Shown: in pieces, positions 13,401-19,867 of the stretch
Position numbering within the stretch: position 1 is the first letter of the stretch
How the letters are laid out: the number at the start of each line of letters is the position of its first letter
Source: a virus
IMG/VR virus record: IMGVR_UViG_3300049915_000035
Coordinates: 1 to 21,437 of that record
DNA: 21,437 nt
Reading direction: 5' to 3' (one strand)
Notes under the pieces: model-generated
Databases searched by the model: none
What the model was told of the DNA's origin: nothing
Seen by the model: only the letters and a program-made list of their open reading frames with translations
Made by a program: the position numbers and the translations under genes

Positions 13401-13604
13401 CTATAATTTTATTGCTAACACAACTAATATTGCTAACTGTATTAATATAACTATTAACAACTCAATGCCCAAGATAGTATGATACCATATCCATCTAGTT
13501 TTATATGCGTTATCAACACTTAATTCTGCAGGGTCTGGTTCACCAGATATTCCTTTATCTGGTGCTCCCCATAATGTATCTTTTACTTTATTTACTATTC
13601 CCAT
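13401..13604 (-). CDS. Small C-tail-anchored membrane protein (67 aa)
   Basis: A 67-residue protein with a polar N-terminal 40 residues (VKDTLWGAPDKGISGEPDPAE) and a long apolar C-terminal segment (about 44-66: ILGIELLIVILIQLAILVVL) that would span the membrane once. This tail-anchored layout resembles small inner-membrane phage proteins of unknown role. Its ATG lies within the last codons of the helicase gene (10-base overlap), so translation is probably coupled. It could tether replication or host-takeover factors to the membrane; nothing in the sequence decides this. Confidence 0.75.
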   Translation of the reverse strand: MGIVNKVKDTLWGAPDKGISGEPDPAELSVDNAYKTRWIWYHTILGIELLIVILIQLAILVVLAIKL

Positions 13605-14983
13605 TTGAAATCTTTAAATTTTTCTGAACTTACTCGTTCACCTGATGTTGACTTGTCAAATACAGGCATATCATCATTGTTCGTTACGACATTTTGATTA
13701 TCATCATCTGCTAATCTCATTTTACTTCTGTCAACTTTTAATGTAAATCTATTGTATTTAGTCGGGTCGTTATATCTGTTTTTTAGTTGCTTGACAAGTA
13801 TCTTACCCATTGTGTTTAACTCTTCATTTGATATCAATGCAAACATTAAATCAGCAGTTGCAGGTAAACCAAATGACTCAGAGGTATCTTCTAGACCAGG
13901 GTCATCACTAGTAAACCCACTTCTGTTTGTTTGTGTTGCACTCATAATAGGCACATTAAATTCTACTGCAAGACCACGCATCTCTTCTGCAATGCTCTTG
14001 ATATAAGAATAAGAGTTAATACTACCACCAATCATTTTCATTCTACTTGATGCACAAATGTTTAGATAATCAACAAAGATTATTTCTGGTATAAAGTTTT
14101 TCTTAAGTTTTAATTCATTAAGTAATGCACGAAAGTGTGAAGTGTTTGCTTGACCTGTTGGATATTCTTTGATAATTAATTTACCATCTGTCTTTGCAGT
14201 TATCTGAGATACTTTGTCTCTAAACATATCTTTAGATAGATTCTCAATCTGGTCGATTGGTATATTTAATAAGTTAGCATCGATTCTTTCTGCAATCTTT
14301 TCTTCTGCCATTTCCATAGTAATGTATAAAACATTTCTACCTTGTGATAATATATTAGATGCACAATGACACATGAATAAAGATTTACCCACACCCGTTC
14401 CCGCAAGTGCGATATTCAAAGTTTTGTTTGGCAGACCACCTTTAGTTATCTTGTTAAAGTTATCTAAATCAAAAGGTATACGTTCTTCTTGTTCATGATA
14501 ATAATCATATCGTTCATCTACTTGTTCAAGATAGTCGTGACCAATATTAGTATCAAAAGAAACGCCAAGTGCTTTTGATAAAACATCTGGTATTGCATTC
14601 TTTTGAAGTGTTGCGTGTTTACCATCAATGATTGATATAGATTCCATAACTGCATTATATACTGAACGGTCTTGGCACCATTTCTCAGTTCTTTCAATTA
14701 ACCAATCTAAATTTTCAGATTCAGCAGTAAAGATGTTTGGTAACATTTCGATTGCTTGTCGATAATGTTCTTCACTTAATCTACTACCTTCATCAACTTC
14801 AATCTTAAAAGATTCTAAAGTTGGTATCTTATTGTACTTAGATACAAACTTTGCTACTTCTTTAAATAAGTCTTTATATACGCCTTCGAAATAATCAGGT
14901 GCTAAAAACGGCAATACTCTACGTGTGTATTCTTCGTTAGTGAGAAGATTTCTAAGTATCGTCTGTTCTAGATTTATATTCAT
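13595..14983 (-). CDS. 41: Replicative DNA helicase, T4 gp41 / DnaB-like
   Basis: A 462-residue helicase. An N-terminal helical domain (1-150) precedes a RecA-type ATPase core with Walker A AGTGVGKS (194-201), MEMAEEKIAERI (223-234), Walker B IIFVDYLNI (301-309) and SATQTNRSG (348-356). This is the hexameric DnaB-family helicase that moves 5'-3' at the phage replication fork and works with the primase. Length agrees with T4 gp41 (475). The last 40 residues are polar and end KDFKWE. The gene overlaps its neighbours on both sides (32 bases upstream, 10 downstream) within the operon that also encodes primase and UvsX. Confidence 0.95.
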   Translation of the reverse strand: MNINLEQTILRNLLTNEEYTRRVLPFLAPDYFEGVYKDLFKEVAKFVSKYNKIPTLESFKIEVDEGSRLSEEHYRQAIEMLPNIFTAESENLDWLIERTEKWCQDRSVYNAVMESISIIDGKHATLQKNAIPDVLSKALGVSFDTNIGHDYLEQVDERYDYYHEQEERIPFDLDNFNKITKGGLPNKTLNIALAGTGVGKSLFMCHCASNILSQGRNVLYITMEMAEEKIAERIDANLLNIPIDQIENLSKDMFRDKVSQITAKTDGKLIIKEYPTGQANTSHFRALLNELKLKKNFIPEIIFVDYLNICASSRMKMIGGSINSYSYIKSIAEEMRGLAVEFNVPIMSATQTNRSGFTSDDPGLEDTSESFGLPATADLMFALISNEELNTMGKILVKQLKNRYNDPTKYNRFTLKVDRSKMRLADDDNQNVVTNNDDMPVFDKSTSGERVSSEKFKDFKWE

Positions 14984-15341
14984 TTTCTGCCCATTCTAAA
15001 TTTTCTTTTGTTGCAAGAACTTCTTTGTTATCTTTATCCCATGCCATCATTGAACCATCAGTAATAGATGCTTCTATGATATTACTTAGTATTCTTCCAC
15101 AATACTCTTGGAACTCAAAGTTGCCTTCTATTTCTAAGTCAGGGTCAGGACTGCTAATTATTTCGTAATTAAAAGTAAGTGCATCTTGTTTTCCATCGAA
15201 TGCAACATTACCATAACGTATAACAGTTTCAGGAAACTCTTCTAATAGTCTTACGTCCCAACCCTTTTCATCTAACGAACTTGGAATAATTTCATAGTGA
15301 ATGCCTTCACTAAGTTTATCTACAATATCATTCACTGACAA
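14952..15341 (-). CDS. Conserved phage protein between uvsX and helicase (129 aa)
   Basis: A 129-residue acidic protein with no recognised domain. It begins with a helix (VNDIVDKLSEGIHYEII), then shows strands (DVRLLEEF, ALTFNYEIISSPDPDLEIEG) and a long helix (FQEYCGRILSNIIEASI). A protein in this slot between UvsX and gp41 genes is, as far as I recall, common in T4-like marine phages and usually unnamed. It overlaps uvsX by 14 bases and the helicase by 32, so it is co-translated with both. A helper role in recombination-dependent replication is plausible by position only. Confidence 0.78.
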   Translation of the reverse strand: MSVNDIVDKLSEGIHYEIIPSSLDEKGWDVRLLEEFPETVIRYGNVAFDGKQDALTFNYEIISSPDPDLEIEGNFEFQEYCGRILSNIIEASITDGSMMAWDKDNKEVLATKENLEWAENEYKSRTDDT

Positions 15342-16377
15342 TTTCTTCCATATCTACTTTTGAAGTCAAACCAATAGAGTATTGATTCTTTACAAAATCT
15401 TTGAAGTCTGTATCTGCAAAGATAGGATTCCAAAACTCACCAGTCAAAGTGTCTTTTTCTCTTAGTTTACTGCCAATCATTTCACCAGATTCTTTGTTAA
15501 CTACTTGATACCAACCATTGCTAGGTTTGATTACATAACCACCAGCAAGTGCAACATCAAGTAGACCACTAAACTCTTCTATACCACCTTCCCATGATAC
15601 TGAAATAGGTATTTTAGATTTTTCTTTAACGTATCTACTTTTTTCAATGTTGATAACAAATTCATAACCAGTAACTTCTGTACCAGTTTTTTGTTGTCTT
15701 CTACCAATAATCCAAATGTTGTCTGCAGAATAGTAAATACCGGTACCACCACCAACAACGTCTTTAGGAAACAAACCAATTTCTTTGTAAGTATGATTTA
15801 CTGCAAGAAGCGGTATGTTTTTCATTTTCAAATAAGGCGTTGTCATTCTGAATAAACCTTTCAGTGATTTTGCACGAGACATATCTGCAACTGACTTTTC
15901 ATTAAATGTATCTTCGAGTTCTTTCTTAGATGCAAGATTACCAATAGAGTCAATTACAACAATTACATCATCGTCTCTATCTAGTTCTTCTAGTTGTCTA
16001 ATCAAGTCAAACTTTAATTCTTCTACGTTAGTGATAGGTGTGTGTAAGACTCTTTTTGTATCAATGTCAAATTGTTCAAAGTAAGATTGTGGTGAACCAA
16101 ACTCTGAATCATAAAACAATAGTACTGCATCTTTCTTTTCTTTTAGATAAGATGATGCCATTTTTAGTGCAAACGATGTCTTAAAATGTTTACTTGGTCC
16201 AGCAAGTACAGTAAGACCTGGCATTACACCACCATCGAAGTTGCCACTTAATGCTACGTTAATCATGGGCACATCTGTAGTTACCATATCTGATTCAGTA
16301 AAAAATTTAGAATCAGAAAGCACTGCAGTATTTCCTAATGTTGAATTTTTCTTCAACTTGTCCATTATAGATGCCAT
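15328..16377 (-). CDS. uvsX: UvsX, RecA-like recombinase
   Basis: A 349-residue RecA-fold recombinase. Walker A reads GPSKHFKTS (60-68), close to the T4 UvsX form GPSKSFKSN. Walker B is VIVVIDS (138-144) and the mobile loop lies near NHTYKEIGLFPKDVVGGGTG. UvsX forms filaments on single-stranded DNA and drives strand exchange for repair and recombination-dependent replication. I take the ATG at 16377, two bases after the stop of the dehydrogenase gene, with GAGG about 9 bases upstream; an in-frame TTG at 16392 is less likely. A promoter-like pair inside the upstream gene (16455-16483) might give separate expression. Confidence 0.95.
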   Translation of the reverse strand: MASIMDKLKKNSTLGNTAVLSDSKFFTESDMVTTDVPMINVALSGNFDGGVMPGLTVLAGPSKHFKTSFALKMASSYLKEKKDAVLLFYDSEFGSPQSYFEQFDIDTKRVLHTPITNVEELKFDLIRQLEELDRDDDVIVVIDSIGNLASKKELEDTFNEKSVADMSRAKSLKGLFRMTTPYLKMKNIPLLAVNHTYKEIGLFPKDVVGGGTGIYYSADNIWIIGRRQQKTGTEVTGYEFVINIEKSRYVKEKSKIPISVSWEGGIEEFSGLLDVALAGGYVIKPSNGWYQVVNKESGEMIGSKLREKDTLTGEFWNPIFADTDFKDFVKNQYSIGLTSKVDMEEIVSE

Positions 16378-16378
16378 A

Positions 16379-17236
16379 TTATTTATCCTCAAAATTTATG
16401 TTGTTAGATTTTTCTCGTTCATCGAGTTCATACTCTTCTCGCATTTTGTTGTTTATTTTAACAGACTCAGCAATTAAAGTCAAGTCTTCATCAAACTTAG
16501 TAATTGCACTCATGTCTTTTGGTAAACATGCTCCACCAAAACCACGTTTACCATCATATCCAGGAACTCTAGAGTGAGCAAAACCTATTCTATCGTCATT
16601 ACAAATACCATTAATTATTCTTTGAGGACTTAAATTTTGTTTTTTTGCACTGTCATATATTTGATTCATGAATGTAACTTTCATGCCAAGATAACTGTTA
16701 ACACCATATTTTACCATGGCCGCTTCTTGCGGTGTCATACTAACCCAAGAAAGATTGATACATAAACTAAATGTACTATAGAGTGCCATAATTCTTTGAC
16801 AAGATTCTTCTGATGGTCCACCAATAATTCTCATTCTAGAATTTACAAATTGTTCTTTTGCGTTATTCTCTGTTAAGAATTCTGGGTTGTGTGTGATTCT
16901 AAGTTTATCATCGTCATGTACTGAATTATATAATCTAGTCAGAATATCTGGTGTTACTGTTGATTTAATAACAACAAGTGCATTTGTATGTTCAATAAGT
17001 TTTAATACTGCATCTTCTACAATAGCACCATCAACTGTTCCATTATCAGACATTGGTGTTGGCGCACATACGAAAACACATGTTGGGTCCCACTTACATA
17101 ATTCATCAATGTTGGTATTTAATTTTGGGTCAACGTAAAACTTATCAACTAAGTCATGAGTAAATGCATAGTCAATTGCTTGACCGACAAATCCATAACC
17201 AACAATACCTATTTTTACTTTCTTGTCTTGTACCAT
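16379..17236 (-). CDS. UDP-glucose/GDP-mannose 6-dehydrogenase-like, lacking the C-terminal domain
   Basis: A 285-residue protein with the NAD-binding and central domains of the UDP-glucose dehydrogenase family: GYGFVG (13-18), STVTPD (92-97), NPEFL (118-122), Lys176 and Asn180 in the central helix, and GFGGACLPKD (232-241) with catalytic Cys237. Usual members have about 390-450 residues, with a C-terminal domain that closes over the UDP part; here the protein stops about 45 residues after the catalytic Cys. All catalytic residues remain, so an active short form or one with a different substrate is possible. It would oxidise a nucleotide sugar to the uronic acid, matching the epimerase gene close upstream. 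It overlaps the 43-residue gene by 22 bases. Confidence 0.85.
   Translation of the reverse strand: MVQDKKVKIGIVGYGFVGQAIDYAFTHDLVDKFYVDPKLNTNIDELCKWDPTCVFVCAPTPMSDNGTVDGAIVEDAVLKLIEHTNALVVIKSTVTPDILTRLYNSVHDDDKLRITHNPEFLTENNAKEQFVNSRMRIIGGPSEESCQRIMALYSTFSLCINLSWVSMTPQEAAMVKYGVNSYLGMKVTFMNQIYDSAKKQNLSPQRIINGICNDDRIGFAHSRVPGYDGKRGFGGACLPKDMSAITKFDEDLTLIAESVKINNKMREEYELDEREKSNNINFEDK
16455..16483 (-). promoter_or_regulatory. Possible internal promoter TTGACT-17-TAAAAT before uvsX
   Basis: Within the dehydrogenase coding region the minus strand has TTGACT (16483-16478), exactly 17 bases, and TAAAAT (16460-16455), 77 bases before the uvsX start. Only one base per hexamer differs from consensus and the spacing equals that of the intergenic promoters. 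It also encodes ordinary protein (DLTLIAESVKIN), so chance is possible. Confidence 0.3.
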
Positions 17237-17346
17237 TTTTTAAACTCTGGGTTATTTTGAAATATTGCAAATACATCACGTGGTGGAATTTGTTCTGTCT
17301 TAATACAAGATGCAAGATTTTCCCATTCTTCTTTATTGTACTTCAT
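17215..17346 (-). CDS. Small protein of unknown function (43 aa)
   Basis: A 43-residue frame (MKYNKEEWENLASCIKTEQI... ending EFKKWYKTRK) that fills the gap between the epimerase and dehydrogenase genes. Its ATG overlaps the epimerase stop (TAATG) and its end overlaps the dehydrogenase start by 22 bases, the junction pattern of real genes here. It is helical and basic at the C-terminus, with no recognised domain. I see no signal or membrane segment. Confidence 0.65.
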   Translation of the reverse strand: MKYNKEEWENLASCIKTEQIPPRDVFAIFQNNPEFKKWYKTRK

Positions 17347-18314
17347 TAGTTCACTTCCATATAATCTTTATACCATTCCATAAAATGTGCAACACCTTCT
17401 TCTATATCGACCATAGGTTGATATCCTAACTTCTGTAGTTTGCTTGTATTACTCCAAGTTTCAAGAACATCTGCAGGGTGAGGTGGCACTAAATTTACTT
17501 TTGGTTCTCTATTCAATTCTTTTCCAATTCTATCTATAAACTTCATAAGTTCAACTTGTTTACCATTACCTATATTAAATATCTCTCCAGACTCTATGTC
17601 TTGATTAAAGATAACAAGTTTTATTCCTTCAACGATATCATCAACATAAGTGAAATCTCTTTTCATTAGTCCATAATTGTATGCTTTGATTGGTTTATCT
17701 TTCACAATACTTGTACTAAAATCAAAGAGTGCCATATCAGGTCTACCCCATGGCCCATACACTGTAAAAAATCTTAGACCAATGTTATGTAGTCCCGACA
17801 TTTTAAATTGACATTCGTTTACATACTTAGTATATGCGTAAGGATTTCTTTGATGTGGTTGAACATTATCTTCTGTCCAAGGCAAAGTCTTTGTTCCACT
17901 ATATACAGAACTTGTGGACGCATATATTACTTTTTCTACTTGATGTAGTTTACATGCGTTAATTAGATTTTGTGTACCTTCGATATTATCTCTATGATAC
18001 AAATGTTCATTACCCATACTATTACGTACACCTGCACGTGCGGCCAGATGCACTACAATGTCAGGTTCATAATCTTGAAACAACATATCTAACTTTTCAA
18101 AATCATTTAAATCACAATTTCTCATTTCTAAACCAAATTCTTCGCATCTATCTTTTTTTAGTTGCGGGTCATAGTAATTATTGAAGTTGTCTATACCAAC
18201 ACAATACAAATCATATTCTTTTGTTAACAAAGAGTTCATTAAATGACTTCCAATAAATCCTGCACCACCAGTAACTAATATCTTCACGTGTTTAACTTCT
18301 GTTTCTGTAGACAT
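17346..18314 (-). CDS. NAD-dependent nucleotide-sugar epimerase, UDP-glucuronate 4-epimerase-like
   Basis: A 322-residue extended-SDR epimerase: GGAGFIG (16-22), GIDNFNNYYDPQLKKDR (40-56), HLAARAGVRNS (89-99), STSSVY (133-138), catalytic Y159-x-x-x-K163 (YAYTK), RFFTVYGPWGRPDMALF (181-197) and RDFTYVDDIVEG (219-230). The NYYDP, AGVR and GPWGRPDMA motifs are those of UDP-glucuronate 4-epimerases, which interconvert UDP-glucuronate and UDP-galacturonate. The neighbouring dehydrogenase-like gene could supply UDP-glucuronate, so the pair suggests uronic-acid sugar synthesis for a phage or host surface glycan. No glycosyltransferase is seen in the window. It overlaps the primase gene by 23 bases. 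Confidence 0.9.
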   Translation of the reverse strand: MSTETEVKHVKILVTGGAGFIGSHLMNSLLTKEYDLYCVGIDNFNNYYDPQLKKDRCEEFGLEMRNCDLNDFEKLDMLFQDYEPDIVVHLAARAGVRNSMGNEHLYHRDNIEGTQNLINACKLHQVEKVIYASTSSVYSGTKTLPWTEDNVQPHQRNPYAYTKYVNECQFKMSGLHNIGLRFFTVYGPWGRPDMALFDFSTSIVKDKPIKAYNYGLMKRDFTYVDDIVEGIKLVIFNQDIESGEIFNIGNGKQVELMKFIDRIGKELNREPKVNLVPPHPADVLETWSNTSKLQKLGYQPMVDIEEGVAHFMEWYKDYMEVN

Positions 18315-19245
18315 ATTCTAAGGCCCTATCTGCTTCTCGCACCATATCTCTATCTTTGTACCAACCACCAGTTTCTGCATCGAACTCTTTGCATAGAGTT
18401 GCGACTTGTTGAGCAGTAATTGGATAACCTTTTGATACTGCATTGCCAGATGTTGCGACCATAATCTGATACATTTTATAATACCAACCACTTTCTGTTA
18501 TAGTTCGATATTCTGTTTCGAGTTTCTTAGACCAGAAAGGACAATCTCTATACCCAGACCAATTGACGTTAGTATTATTTAGTTTGCTCTTACGATGTTC
18601 AACAACTGCTTGTTGCAACTCTGGTGGTAATCTATCTAGAAAGTTCTTACCCTTGTTTTCAATATAAGAATGTTTCTCCATTAACATTTGTGGGTCAAGT
18701 GTGATGCCACTGTTTCTAAAATAAAAGTTATATGCATTTGGATATTGTGCAGGAACATAATACATTCTTGCAAGGTCTTTAGTTTGTTCGTCACCAATAT
18801 CTTTAAATTCTTTATTCATTGCAAACCAAAAGTGAGATAAATCTTTTGCAAAGACTTCTTTGGTCAGTGGAAACACTAAACGAAACTTTGGTCTTTTAAC
18901 TGTAGATGATGCAGTGCTATAACAGATGTATTCGTATGCACCAAACTTTTCATATAACTCTTTTCTTAATTGCACAAGAACATCGCCAGATGTATCAGCA
19001 AGTATATAACTATCAACATCAAGACAAGACCAAGCACCCCATTTATCAACATTCTTATTACTCCTTGTCCCACCTTCGTGAAACCGAGCAGGACTAATAA
19101 GAGAAGAACTATTATTTCCACCTTTTACACCTTCCTTATTTGATAACTCATACAACAACAATGCAAATTTGTCCCACGACTGAAACTGCATAGTCCTATG
19201 CGTTTTATTGTCATATGTGTTTTTAAAAATAGTTAGACTATACAT
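18292..19245 (-). CDS. Archaeo-eukaryotic-type DNA primase
   Basis: A 317-residue protein with the pattern of phage AEP-superfamily primases: SCLDVDSY (73-80) with the metal-binding D76-x-D78, the segment STASSTVKRPKFRLVFPLT (110-128) where many relatives have S-x-H, and TKDLARMYYVPAQYPN (155-170). The C-terminal part (after about 230) is helical and resembles a primase C-terminal domain. It would lay down primers for the gp41-type helicase and polymerase encoded nearby. The ATG lies 8 bases after a perfect TATAAT, so a leaderless mRNA is expected; there is no Shine-Dalgarno. It heads the long operon down to 11561. Confidence 0.82.
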   Translation of the reverse strand: MYSLTIFKNTYDNKTHRTMQFQSWDKFALLLYELSNKEGVKGGNNSSSLISPARFHEGGTRSNKNVDKWGAWSCLDVDSYILADTSGDVLVQLRKELYEKFGAYEYICYSTASSTVKRPKFRLVFPLTKEVFAKDLSHFWFAMNKEFKDIGDEQTKDLARMYYVPAQYPNAYNFYFRNSGITLDPQMLMEKHSYIENKGKNFLDRLPPELQQAVVEHRKSKLNNTNVNWSGYRDCPFWSKKLETEYRTITESGWYYKMYQIMVATSGNAVSKGYPITAQQVATLCKEFDAETGGWYKDRDMVREADRALEYVYRNRS

Positions 19246-19253
19246 TGTTGCAT

Positions 19254-19282
19254 ATTATACATGATACAACAAGAATTGTCAA
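19254..19282 (-). promoter_or_regulatory. Consensus sigma-70 promoter TTGACA-17-TATAAT, leaderless
   Basis: Minus strand TTGACA (19282-19277), spacer ATTCTTGTT... of 17 bases, TATAAT (19259-19254); both hexamers perfect. The primase ATG follows after 8 bases (ATGCAACA; the ATG inside that gap is out of frame). The TGA stop of the upstream 37-residue gene lies inside the -35 box. Confidence 0.87.
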
Positions 19283-19392
19283 TTGGAAGAATCTCTCCAA
19301 TGCATACAACCTTGTTCTTTCCATATCTTGCGATACTTCTTCATTCTCTTTTCGTGTTCTTTAAACAATTTTTTTGCTTGTTCTTTTTTCAT
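19279..19392 (-). CDS. Small basic helical protein (37 aa)
   Basis: A 37-residue frame, MKKEQAKKLFKEHEKRMKKY followed by RKIWKEQGCMHWRDSSN. It is strongly basic and helical in the first 27 residues. Its ATG overlaps the stop of the upstream 48-residue gene (TAATG) and its stop TGA is part of the -35 box of the primase promoter. No known domain; nucleic-acid binding would fit the charge but is not shown. Support is the junction and the absence of any other gene there. Confidence 0.55.
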   Translation of the reverse strand: MKKEQAKKLFKEHEKRMKKYRKIWKEQGCMHWRDSSN

Positions 19393-19538
19393 TACCAACC
19401 ACCATCATTCATTTCTTTATCGTTTTTCTTACGAGAAAAGAATTTTTTTAGTTGTCCGCTTAGTCCCCACATGAGAAACAAATAGATTAAAGTTATTAAT
19501 CCTACCATTGATAATAATGCTTGTATAAGTTCTACCAT
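19392..19538 (-). CDS. Small single-span membrane protein (48 aa)
   Basis: A 48-residue protein with one membrane segment at about residues 4-25 (LIQALLSMVGLITLIYLFLM), then a short basic stretch (KKFFSRKKNDK) and a polar end (EMNDGGW). The basic cluster after the span suggests an N-out/C-in orientation. It starts within the last codons of the 111-residue gene (7-base overlap) and its stop overlaps the next ATG. Small inner-membrane proteins of this type are common in phage early regions; function unknown. Confidence 0.65.
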   Translation of the reverse strand: MVELIQALLSMVGLITLIYLFLMWGLSGQLKKFFSRKKNDKEMNDGGW

Positions 19539-19867
19539 TTTTCGTTATAAATAAATTCGCCTGTTTCGTAGTCCCAACCATTCGTTTGATAGAACTCTTT
19601 TTCTCCACGTGCTGTAATTCTGAGTTGCTCTCTTGATGGTGGGTGTGAATATGTCATTGGGTCATGGTCTGTACCAACATACTTAAATGCTTTTGACCCG
19701 TCTGAATATCCACCTTGACCTTCTAACTTACATGGCGGTACATGGTCGAACTCATGTTCGCATTCGCATTTGTGTTTGACACTATACTTACCAATATCTA
19801 AATTAGTACCATAGATGTATTCACCATTGGTCATCTTCATATAAATCATTTCATGTACTTGTGCCAT
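19532..19867 (-). CDS. Protein of unknown function downstream of DNA polymerase (111 aa)
   Basis: A 111-residue protein beginning [17 protein letters not shown], with a central Cys/His-containing stretch (KHKCECEHEFDHVPPCKLEG; C, C and C with flanking His) that could bind a metal, and a C-terminal half with THDP-like and SHPPSREQLRI motifs. No named family is recognised. I chose the ATG at 19867 because it forms a TAATG overlap with the polymerase stop; the frame stays open to 19912, but that would lie inside the polymerase gene. It is co-transcribed with the polymerase. Confidence 0.75.
   Translation of the reverse strand: MAQVHEMIYMKMTNGEYIYGTNLDIGKYSVKHKCECEHEFDHVPPCKLEGQGGYSDGSKAFKYVGTDHDPMTYSHPPSREQLRITARGEKEFYQTNGWDYETGEFIYNEKW

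Noticed and set aside
17797-17829. TTGACA-17-TATATG on the plus strand in the epimerase gene
   Set aside because: No plus-strand gene follows and the -10 is poor.
19546-19553. TATAAATA on the plus strand
   Set aside because: It lies inside a minus-strand gene and no plus-strand gene follows, so it is most likely chance in A+T-rich DNA.
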